From Candidatus Binatia bacterium (GTDB lineage Bacteria; Desulfobacterota; Binatia; UBA12015), in NCBI GenBank assembly GCA_036563615.1, contig DATCMB010000019.1, positions 124,001-188,000 on the forward strand: 64,000 nt of DNA, given 5' to 3'. Of this stretch, positions 54,622 through 61,696 are shown one piece after another (position 1 is the stretch's first letter; every line of letters starts with the position of its first letter). The notes beneath the pieces are model-generated. The model was given only the letters and a program-made list of their open reading frames with translations. It ran no database searches and had not been told where the DNA came from. The translations under genes and the position numbers were made by a program.

Positions 54622-55962
54622 TCAGTGCGCATGGTCGTGTCCGTCGCCGCCGCCGCGCGCCTTCTCGGCCTCGGCCTTGAGCAGGAAGGCGCCGTCGACG
54701 ACGACGCGCTCGTCGGGCTTGAGCCCGGACACCACCTCGACCTCGCCGCCGAGGTCGCGTCCGCGGCCGACCGGGCGCACCTCGAACCGGCCCTCGCCGC
54801 GCGGCAGGAACACGACCCAGCCGTCGGCGAGGCGCTGCAGCGCCGCGGCGGGCACGGCGAGCACGCGGCTCATCTCGTCGGCGAGCGGCACGCGCGCGGT
54901 GGCCGACATGCCGGGACGCAGCGTGCCGTCCTCGTTCGCGACCGTGATGCGCACCGGGATCGTGCGCGACTCGGGCTCGACGCGGCTTCCGACCAGCGTC
55001 ACCGTGCCCTGGAACTCGCGTCCGGGCAGCGCGGCGAAGCCGACCTCGGCGGCGGCGCCGGGCGCGATGCGCACGGCGTCGCGCTCGAAGGCGTGCGCCG
55101 TGAGCCAGAGCTCGGAGAGGTCGGCGACGCGCACGAGCGGCTTCGAGGGATCGGCGAGCTGGCCGCGCATCGCGTTGCGCTCGATGACGACGCCGTCGAT
55201 CGGCGAGCGCAGCTCGAGAATCGCGGCGCGCGCGGGATCGGCGGTGGCCTGCGCGGGATCGACGCCGAGCGCATGGAGCGCGGCGCCCGCCGCCTGCAGC
55301 TCGGCGTCCGCGGCCTCCGCCTCGGCGCGCGCCTCCTGCACGCGCCGAGCGGGCACGATGCGCTCCTCGGCGAGCGCTTCGAGGCGCGCGAGCGCCTTGC
55401 GCGCGAGCTCGGCGCGCGCGCGGGCGGCGAGCAGGTCGGCGCGCGCGCGTCCGAGCTCCGGGCTCGAGAGCTCGATCAGCGTCTCGCCCGTCTCGACGCG
55501 CGCCCCCGGCGCGACGCGCACCTCGACGACGCGCGCCGGGATCGGCGCGCCGACCTCGGCGTAGCGGTCCTCGTTGACGTGCAGCTCGCCGAGCACGGTG
55601 ACGGTCGCGCCGGCGGGACGGACCTCGACGGGCGCGGTGGTGACGCGCAGGTCGCGCAGCATGCCGGGGTCGACGCGGATGACGTCGCCGCTCGCGTGCT
55701 CGGCGTGCCCGACGTGCGCGTCCACGTGGGCGCCGTGCGCGGCTCCGTGCTCGTCGTGCCGGTCGGCGTCGTGTGCCGTGTGCTCGTCGTGCACGGTGCT
55801 CGCGGCGTCTGCTGCGTGCGACGCCGGCGCGCGCGCCGCGCTGCGCTCGTCCCGCGCGCGCTGCTCGCACGCGCCGAGCACGAGCGCGTTCGTGAGCAAG
55901 AGAGTGCAGGCGACGAGCACGCGTCGTGCGTCCTGCGGCGTTCTCGACGGCCGCGTCCTCAT
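54622..55962 (-). CDS. CusB/CzcB-type membrane fusion protein with His-rich N-terminus
   Basis: 446 aa. Lipobox LVLGAC (Cys32). Residues 49-89 contain 11 His (for example TVHDEHTAHDADRHDEH and HGAHVDAHVGHAEH), a likely periplasmic metal-binding tail. The HlyD-type MFP body follows: VTVLGELHVNEDRYAEVGAPIPARVVEVRV, a long coiled hairpin (LLAARARAELARKALARLEALAEE), LRSPIDGVVIERNAMRG and GTVTLVGSRVEPESRTIPVRI. The C-terminus again has HDHAH. It bridges the RND pump to the outer-membrane channel. It starts 4 nt inside the OMF gene (overlap) and lies 12 nt upstream of the pump gene. Confidence 0.9.
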   Translation of the reverse strand: MRTRPSRTPQDARRVLVACTLLLTNALVLGACEQRARDERSAARAPASHAADAASTVHDEHTAHDADRHDEHGAAHGAHVDAHVGHAEHASGDVIRVDPGMLRDLRVTTAPVEVRPAGATVTVLGELHVNEDRYAEVGAPIPARVVEVRVAPGARVETGETLIELSSPELGRARADLLAARARAELARKALARLEALAEERIVPARRVQEARAEAEAADAELQAAGAALHALGVDPAQATADPARAAILELRSPIDGVVIERNAMRGQLADPSKPLVRVADLSELWLTAHAFERDAVRIAPGAAAEVGFAALPGREFQGTVTLVGSRVEPESRTIPVRITVANEDGTLRPGMSATARVPLADEMSRVLAVPAAALQRLADGWVVFLPRGEGRFEVRPVGRGRDLGGEVEVVSGLKPDERVVVDGAFLLKAEAEKARGGGDGHDHAH

Positions 55963-57185
55963 CGCAGCACCCTCGCCTGCGCCTGCACGGCGACGCGCGC
56001 CAGCGCGGCGGCGAGCGCGTGCTCGATGCGCGCGCGGCGTAGCTCGAGCGTCTCGCGACGCAGCTGCAGAAAGTCCGCGAGCGACAGCTCGCCCGCGTCG
56101 TAGCTCGCGCGCGCGAGCTTCTCCGCGTCGTCGAGCTCGGGGACGACGCGCTCGAGCTCGCCGGCCGCGGCGTCGAGCTCGCGCTGCACCTCCCACGCCG
56201 TGCGCACGTCCGCCGAGACGGCGCGCTCCGCGGCCGCGAGCTCGAGACGCAGGCGACGCGCACGCGCTTCGGCGGCGGCGCGCGCCGCCTCGCCGCGGTC
56301 GAAGATCGGCACCGAGAAGCCGACGCCGCCGAGGTAGATGTCGTCGCCCTCCTCGCGCTTGTACTCGGTGCCGATGCGCAGCTCGGGCCAGGCGCGCGCC
56401 GCGCCGAGGCGCGCCTCGGCCTCGGCGGCGCCGATCTCCGCGCCGAGCGCGCGCAGGTCGCCGCGCTCGGGCGCGCGGCGCAGGAGCTCCGGAAGCTCGA
56501 GCGGCTCGGGCGCGCGCAGCGGGCCGCACGGGCGGGGCGGCACGTCGACGTCCTGGCCGAGCAGGACGGCGAGCTTGCCGACGGCTTCGCGGCGCGCGGC
56601 GCGGGCGGCGCCGGCCTCGGCACGCGCGTGCGCCGCCGACGCGCGGGCGACCGCGACCTCGAGGATCGCGACGTCGCCCGCGCGATGGCGGCGCTCGGCT
56701 GCGCGCTGCAGCTCGTCGGCGCCGCTCGCCGCGTCCTCGGCGACGATCAGGAGCTCTTCCGCCGCACGCGCGCGCAGGAACGCTTCGGCGACCTCGCGCT
56801 GCGCCGTGCGCTGCGCGTCGTCGGCGCTCGCCTCCTCGCGCGCGACGTCGGCTGCGGCGGCGTCGATGCGCGCGGCGCGCGCGCCGCCGAGCTCGAACGC
56901 CTGGCTCAGCTTGGCGCGCACGTCGGTGGTGTCGCCCTCGTCCGAGAAGCGCGGTCCGGCGTCGGCCTCGATCTCGGGATTCGAGCGCAGCAGCCTGGAA
57001 GCGCCGGCGAGCTGCGCGCGCGCCTCGTCGATCCGCGCCCGCGCGGCGAGCACGGACGGCGCGCGCTCGCGCGCGATCTCGAGCGCGCGCTCGAGCGTCA
57101 TGTCGCAGCTCGCGCCGTGCGCGGGCTGCGCGCAGATGTCGAACACGACGGCCGCGACGGCGGCGGCCGCAAGAGCACGAAGCAT
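55959..57185 (-). CDS. CusC/CzcC-type TolC-family outer-membrane factor
   Basis: 408 aa from the ATG at 57185 with GAGGGA upstream. Signal peptide (LRALAAAAVAAVVFDICAQPAHG), then the OEP alternation of long helices and short strands: LERALEIARERAPSVLAARARIDEARAQLAGASRLLRSNPEIEADAG, AFLRARAAEELL, VGFSVPIFDRGEAARAAAEARARRLRLEL (the second OEP repeat) and LSLADFLQLRRETLELRRARIEHAL. It forms the trimeric outer-membrane exit duct of the pump. It is second in the operon, after the small Cys-rich protein. Confidence 0.9.
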   Translation of the reverse strand: MLRALAAAAVAAVVFDICAQPAHGASCDMTLERALEIARERAPSVLAARARIDEARAQLAGASRLLRSNPEIEADAGPRFSDEGDTTDVRAKLSQAFELGGARAARIDAAAADVAREEASADDAQRTAQREVAEAFLRARAAEELLIVAEDAASGADELQRAAERRHRAGDVAILEVAVARASAAHARAEAGAARAARREAVGKLAVLLGQDVDVPPRPCGPLRAPEPLELPELLRRAPERGDLRALGAEIGAAEAEARLGAARAWPELRIGTEYKREEGDDIYLGGVGFSVPIFDRGEAARAAAEARARRLRLELAAAERAVSADVRTAWEVQRELDAAAGELERVVPELDDAEKLARASYDAGELSLADFLQLRRETLELRRARIEHALAAALARVAVQAQARVLR

Positions 57186-57248
57186 GTCTCCCTCGCTGGT
57201 CCGGGTCCCGCGCCGCTCGTGTGGGACGTCGGGACGCAAAGAGGATCG

Positions 57249-57554
57249 TCAGGCGAGGGAGATCGGGACGTGCAGGATCTCGCTCGGCGGCGCGGAGGCG
57301 TACTCGGGCGTGGGCTCGGCCGGCGGACAGGTCCGGCAGGCGGGAGCTGGAGCCTCGGTCACCGAGGCGCGCGCCATCGGCCGCGGGTGGAAGCAGCAGC
57401 TGCACTCGGTGCACGAGTCGGCGCAGCGCCCGCGCGCGTCGTCGTCGACGCAGCGCTCGCGGCACTCGACGTCGGCGACCAGCTCGAACGCGCCGCTCGC
57501 CTGAAAGGCGAACAGCGCGAGCGTCAAGCTCAAAACGAGCCGGGCGACCTTCAC
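57249..57554 (-). CDS. Small Cys-rich exported protein at the head of the Cus-like operon
   Basis: 101 aa, GTG start. Signal peptide (LVLSLTLALFAFQASG), then VECRERCVDDDARGRCADSCTECSCCFHPRPM: seven Cys within about 23 residues as CxxxC, C, CxxxC-x-x-CxCC-like spacing, and a further CRTC at residues ~73-76 (nine Cys overall). The C-terminal third is Pro-rich. It is unlike CusF (a Met/His beta-barrel). Position, signal peptide and Cys content suggest a periplasmic metal-binding accessory of the pump, but this is inference; disulfide bonding is an alternative. Promoter boxes lie just upstream with a 10 nt gap to the GTG. Confidence 0.75.
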   Translation of the reverse strand: MKVARLVLSLTLALFAFQASGAFELVADVECRERCVDDDARGRCADSCTECSCCFHPRPMARASVTEAPAPACRTCPPAEPTPEYASAPPSEILHVPISLA

Positions 57555-57695
57555 GGTAGCGGGAAGTATACGCAGGCGGGCGGGGCCTGGTCAAGCTCCC
57601 TCGGCCGTTCCGCGCTCCGGGAGCCGGCGCGAAAGGGGCCCGGGCGCGGGAAAGCGTCTGGACAACTCCCTGGCGTTGGAGAAAACGTTGCGCCC
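57555..57695. other. Divergent intergenic region, Cus-like operon / PQQ-type lipoprotein
   Basis: 141 bp. It contains the efflux promoter on the minus strand. On the plus side no strong promoter or ribosome binding site is seen before the ATG at 57696. Confidence 0.35.
57565..57594 (-). promoter_or_regulatory. Promoter of the Cus-like efflux operon
   Basis: On the minus strand TTGACC (57594-57589), 18 bp, TATACT (57570-57565), then 10 nt to the GTG at 57554. It is one of the best -35/-10 pairs in the window. I see no CsoR-like palindrome here. Confidence 0.6.
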
Positions 57696-59633
57696 ATGCG
57701 ACCCGGCCCCGCAACGCTCGCTTGCTTGTGCGCCGCGCTCACGGTCGCGGCCTGCTCGGACGCGCAGAATCCGGGCGGATCCGGAGTGCAGAGCTCGCCC
57801 CGCGAGTGGCGCATGTACGGCGGCGGCTACGAGCGGACGTTCTTCAATCCGCACGAGACGCTGATCAACAAGGGGACGGTCTCGAAGCTCGTGCCGCTGT
57901 GGCGCTTCACGACCGGCGCGGTGGTGACGGCGTCGCCGGTCGTGGCCGAGATCGAGCTGCCGGGCGAGGGCTCGGTGCAGGCGCTCTACGTCCCGTCCTG
58001 GGACGGCATCCTCTATGCGCTGCGCACCCACGACGGCTCGCCGATCTGGACGTACCGCTTCAAGCCGCATCCGGGCGCGTCGTACCCGCAGGCGTCGTCC
58101 GGCGCGATCGCCGACGTCGACGGGCGGCGGCTGCTCTACGTCGGCAGCGGCATGACCATGTACTGCCTCGACGCGACCACCGGCGAGCTGGTCTGGCAGT
58201 TCGACGCGGGCACGGGCTGCGAGGACTGCGACTTCCTCACCGAGCGCAACGAGATCCTGTCCTCGCCCGCGGTGTTCGAGGGGCAGGTCTTTTTTGGCAT
58301 GGACCTGAACGACTTCGGGCGCGGCAAGGGCGGCTTCTACAGCGTCGACGCGCGTCGCGGCACGCTGCGCTGGTACTTCGACCTCGAGACCGGCGCGACC
58401 TGCCGTCCGTTCGCCGACGACGAGGTGCGACGCTACGACGGCTACCACACCGCAGAAGAGCTCGGGCTGCCGAAGGACTTCTTCGCGACCCGCCCGGGCT
58501 GCGACCACGACCGCACCGGCACGGCGTGCGGCAACGTCTGGTCGTCGGCGACGATCGACGTCAAGCGCAGACTCGTCTACTCCGCGTCGAGCAACTGCGA
58601 CACCGACGACGACCCGAGCACGCCCGACCCGCCGCCGCCCATGCCGCCCTTCGACGAGGCGATCTTCGCGCTCACCCTCGACGGCGCGCCGGTCTGGGTC
58701 TGGCGTCCGCGCGAGGTCGACAACGACGACCTCGCGATCGGCGGCGTGCCGAACCTCTTCGAGATCGAGATCGGCGGACGCGTGCGCGAGGTGGTGGGCG
58801 TCGGCGTCAAGGACGGCACGTACTACGTCCTCGACCGCGACGGCGTGAACGAGATCACCGGACGCGTCGAGCCCTACTGGCAGACGAAGGTCGTGCCGGG
58901 CGGCGACATCGGCGGCATCATCGCGAGCGCCGCGGTCGGCGAGGGCAAGGTGCTGTTCAGCACCGCGGTCGGCACCGACATCGCGAACCCGCAGCTCCCG
59001 GCCGCGTGGGGCCTGCGCGCGTCGGACGGCGCCGTGCTGTGGAGCAACCCCGACGCGCTGCCGAGCTTCGGCCCGACCACCGCGATTCCCGGCGTCGTCT
59101 TCATGGGCTCGATCGGCGGCTCGGTCTTCGCGTACGACTCGGACACCGGCGCGGAGCTCGCGCGCCTCGGCGTCGGCGGCCCTGCGTCGTCGGCGCCGGT
59201 CCTGGTCGGCGGCCGGCTCTACGTCGGCTCGGGCACCGGCGCGCGCGGCGGCTCGCCGGCGGAGATCGCGTTCCAGACCTCGCTCATCCCGAGCCCGGTG
59301 ACCGCGTTCTGCATCGCCGGCACCGACGGCTGCCCCGAGACCGGCTCGTGCGACGACGGCAACACCTGCACGGTCGACGCGCGCGACGCGTCCGGCGCGT
59401 GCGAGAACGTCCCGCGCCCGAACGGCAGCGAGTGCACGATCGGCGCGTTCGAAGGCGCGTGCGTGGACGGCGTCTGCATCCTCGACGAGGCGATCTGCGA
59501 CGACCTGAACCAGTGCACGACGGACGAGTTCGGCGCCGGCGGCTGTCGCTTCGTCGAGCGGCCGGACGGCACGCCGTGCGTGGTGCGCGACGACGCGGGA
59601 GTGTGCCAGTCGGGCCGCTGCGTGAAGCTGTGA
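57696..59633 (+). CDS. Lipoprotein with PQQ-type beta-propeller and Cys-rich tail
   Basis: 645 aa. Lipobox LTVAAC, so it is anchored to a membrane. Residues ~35-530 contain propeller blades with the tryptophan-docking pattern of quinoproteins: LWRFTTGAVVTASPVVA, VPSWDGILYALRTHDGSPIWTYRF, LDATTGELVWQFDAG, VDARRGTLRWYFDLETG, VWSSATIDVKRRLVYSASSN and AYDSDTGAELARLGVGG. This resembles PQQ-dependent polyvinyl alcohol dehydrogenase-like enzymes, but neither a heme-binding CxxCH nor vicinal Cys-Cys is present, so a structural propeller is possible. The tail (residues ~545-645) has two Cys-rich motifs (CDDGNTCTVD and CDDLNQCTTD) of myxobacterial type. Confidence 0.82.
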   Translation: MRPGPATLACLCAALTVAACSDAQNPGGSGVQSSPREWRMYGGGYERTFFNPHETLINKGTVSKLVPLWRFTTGAVVTASPVVAEIELPGEGSVQALYVPSWDGILYALRTHDGSPIWTYRFKPHPGASYPQASSGAIADVDGRRLLYVGSGMTMYCLDATTGELVWQFDAGTGCEDCDFLTERNEILSSPAVFEGQVFFGMDLNDFGRGKGGFYSVDARRGTLRWYFDLETGATCRPFADDEVRRYDGYHTAEELGLPKDFFATRPGCDHDRTGTACGNVWSSATIDVKRRLVYSASSNCDTDDDPSTPDPPPPMPPFDEAIFALTLDGAPVWVWRPREVDNDDLAIGGVPNLFEIEIGGRVREVVGVGVKDGTYYVLDRDGVNEITGRVEPYWQTKVVPGGDIGGIIASAAVGEGKVLFSTAVGTDIANPQLPAAWGLRASDGAVLWSNPDALPSFGPTTAIPGVVFMGSIGGSVFAYDSDTGAELARLGVGGPASSAPVLVGGRLYVGSGTGARGGSPAEIAFQTSLIPSPVTAFCIAGTDGCPETGSCDDGNTCTVDARDASGACENVPRPNGSECTIGAFEGACVDGVCILDEAICDDLNQCTTDEFGAGGCRFVERPDGTPCVVRDDAGVCQSGRCVKL

Positions 59634-59724
59634 CGGTCGTCGTGCGCTGACGAACGGGACGCTCAGCTCGGCGATTCGCTGGCGAAGACTTCGCCACCGG
59701 GTAGGATCGCCGCGGAGCCACCCG

Positions 59725-60669
59725 ATGTCCCCCGCAACGACCGCGGTCGCGAGCGGACTCACGCGACGCCAGGCCGACGAGGTCGTCGTGCTCCTCGCCG
59801 CGATGGGCATCGAAGCGGTGGCGGAGGCCGACGACGCGCGCGTGTACGCCGTCTACACCGGCGAGCTCGACGCCGAGCGCGCGCGGGCGCTGATCGCCGA
59901 GGAGTATCCGGCCGGCTTCGGGGCGAACGTCGATCGAGAGCAGGCGGCGGCGCGCGCGCAGCGCCACGCGCCGCCCGCGGGCGCGCTGTGGCTGCACCGC
60001 GACGTGTGGGCGGTCGCGCTCGTCGCCGCGGTGTGCGTCGGCTGGTTCTGGCTGCTGCACGGCGCAGGACGCGAGGTCACGCGCGCGCGACTCCTCGACT
60101 TCGGCGCCGTCACCTGGGACCAGGTGTGGCTCGGCGAGTGGTGGCGGCTCGCGAGCGCCGTCTTCGTCCACTTCGACGGCCCGCACCTCGTCACCAATCT
60201 TCTGACGCTCGCGATCCTGGGGCCGCCGCTCGCGCACCTCGTCGGACCGTGGCGCTTCCTGCTGATCTTCGCCTTGACGGGAATTGCGGGCAACGCGTTC
60301 AGCCACGTGTTCGCGCCGAGCGCGAGCCTGAAGGGTGGCGCGTCGGGCGGCATCGCGGGCGTGCTCGGCGCGCTCGCGGGGACGTCGCTCGATCCGGCGT
60401 GGGGCGGGCGCTTCAAGCGCTGGCAGGTGCTGGGCGCGCTCGCCGCGGTGTACGCGCTGCTGGTCGGCGCGGGGCCGGGAAGCGACAACGCGGCGCACCT
60501 CGGCGGGCTGCTCGCGGGCGTCGCGCTCGGACGCCTGCTCGCGCCGCGCTTGGCGCATCCGCAGCGTGATGCGAGCGCCTCGTCCGAGGCGTCCTCGCCG
60601 ACGATCGATCCGAGGGCTCCCTCACGGGAGCAGGGCGCACGAACGGAGCACGACGCGCGACCCGAGTGA
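59725..60669 (+). CDS. Rhomboid-family intramembrane serine protease
   Basis: 314 aa. Catalytic dyad: Ser207 in KGGASGGIAG (GxSG) and His258 in NAAHLGG on a late helix. The oxyanion-stabilising His-Asn pair is HLVTN (His154/Asn158), and WRLASAVFVHF precedes it. Six helices from about residue 92. Residues 1-85 form a soluble domain (LTRRQADEVVVLLAAMGIEAVAE) like the cytoplasmic domain of GlpG-type rhomboids. It cleaves single-pass membrane proteins within the bilayer. The C-terminal ~45 residues are disordered. Substrate unknown. Confidence 0.9.
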   Translation: MSPATTAVASGLTRRQADEVVVLLAAMGIEAVAEADDARVYAVYTGELDAERARALIAEEYPAGFGANVDREQAAARAQRHAPPAGALWLHRDVWAVALVAAVCVGWFWLLHGAGREVTRARLLDFGAVTWDQVWLGEWWRLASAVFVHFDGPHLVTNLLTLAILGPPLAHLVGPWRFLLIFALTGIAGNAFSHVFAPSASLKGGASGGIAGVLGALAGTSLDPAWGGRFKRWQVLGALAAVYALLVGAGPGSDNAAHLGGLLAGVALGRLLAPRLAHPQRDASASSEASSPTIDPRAPSREQGARTEHDARPE

Positions 60670-60714
60670 GGCGCGCGCGCCGCGTAGCTCGAAGCGCGAC
60701 TCAGGACGTGCGTC

Positions 60715-61644
60715 TCACGCGAACGCCGGCATCACGCGCTCGACGAACAGCTCGAGCTGCTCGAGCTCGAACGGCGCCCGCAGCGCGAGGATCACCCACT
60801 CGGCGCCCGCGCGCTGGTACTCGCCGATGCGGTCGATCACCTGCTGCGGCGTGCCGATCAGCATGCTCGGACGGATGTACGGGAAGAGGCTCCCGAACTG
60901 GGCCGCGAGCTTCTCCTCGACGCGCGCGAGCTCGCTCTCGCGCTCGACGATCGCCGGACCGAGGTTGACGGTGCGCAGGATCGAGCGCGGGTCGCGCTTC
61001 TCGCGCTCGCACCAGCGGTCGAGCACCTCGCGCTTCTGCGCGAAGACCTCGGGCGCGACGAACGGGATGTTCCAGCCGTCGGCGTAGCGCGCGACCAGAC
61101 GCAGCAGCCGCTTCTCGCCGCCGCCGCCGATCCAGATGCGCGGCCGCGCCTGCACGGGCTTCGGCGCCGAGTACGCGTCGGTGACGCGGTAGTACTTGCC
61201 CGCGAACGTCGTGCGCTCGTTCTCGAACATGCTGCGCACGATCTGCACGCCTTCCTCGAGCTGGTCGAGGCGGTCCTTGATCGGCAGGAACGGGATGCCG
61301 AAGGCGTCGAACTCCTGCTGGTGCCAGCCGGCGCCGAGGCCGCACTCCATGCGTCCGCCGCTCACGTGGTCGATGGTCGCGAGCGCCTTCGCGAGCACCG
61401 CCGGGTGGCGGTAGGGCACGCAGTAGACCAGGCAGCCGACACGGACGTTGCGCGTCTCGCAGGCGAGCGCCGTGTGCGCCGCGACCGCTTCCAAGCAGGG
61501 GCCGTCGAGGTCGGTGAACTGCGCCGGGTAGAAGTGGTCCCAGACCGAGACCCAGTGGAAGCCGCGCTCGTCGGCGAAGCGCCAGAGCGTGCGCAGCTCG
61601 TCGAGCGTGCACAGTTGCGGACCGGTGTGGATGCCGAACTTCAT
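60715..61644 (-). CDS. LLM-class (F420-type) oxidoreductase
   Basis: 309 aa from the ATG at 61644 (KFGIHTGPQLCTLDELRTLWRFADERGFHWVSVWDHFYPAQ). Luciferase-like fold: TRNVRVGCLVYCVPYRHPAVLAKALATIDHVSGGRMECGLGAGWHQQEF (the 'GGRxxxGxGxGW' cofactor loop), RPRIWIGGGGEKRLLRLVARYADGWN and SMLIGTPQQVIDRIGEYQRAGAEWVIL. It is strongly like F420-dependent oxidoreductases of the TIGR03560/COG2141 type. No clear Shine-Dalgarno. The open frame upstream of 61644 is antisense to the membrane protein gene. Confidence 0.9.
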   Translation of the reverse strand: MKFGIHTGPQLCTLDELRTLWRFADERGFHWVSVWDHFYPAQFTDLDGPCLEAVAAHTALACETRNVRVGCLVYCVPYRHPAVLAKALATIDHVSGGRMECGLGAGWHQQEFDAFGIPFLPIKDRLDQLEEGVQIVRSMFENERTTFAGKYYRVTDAYSAPKPVQARPRIWIGGGGEKRLLRLVARYADGWNIPFVAPEVFAQKREVLDRWCEREKRDPRSILRTVNLGPAIVERESELARVEEKLAAQFGSLFPYIRPSMLIGTPQQVIDRIGEYQRAGAEWVILALRAPFELEQLELFVERVMPAFA

Positions 61645-61696
61645 GTCGCGTCTGCCCTGGCGAACGGCTGAAGAAACGCCTTCCGAACGCCGATGT

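Noticed and set aside
52252..56103. A 1283-codon plus-strand open frame opposite the efflux genes
   Set aside because: It is antisense to RND, MFP and OMF genes with conserved motifs; the translation is low-complexity and shows no domain.
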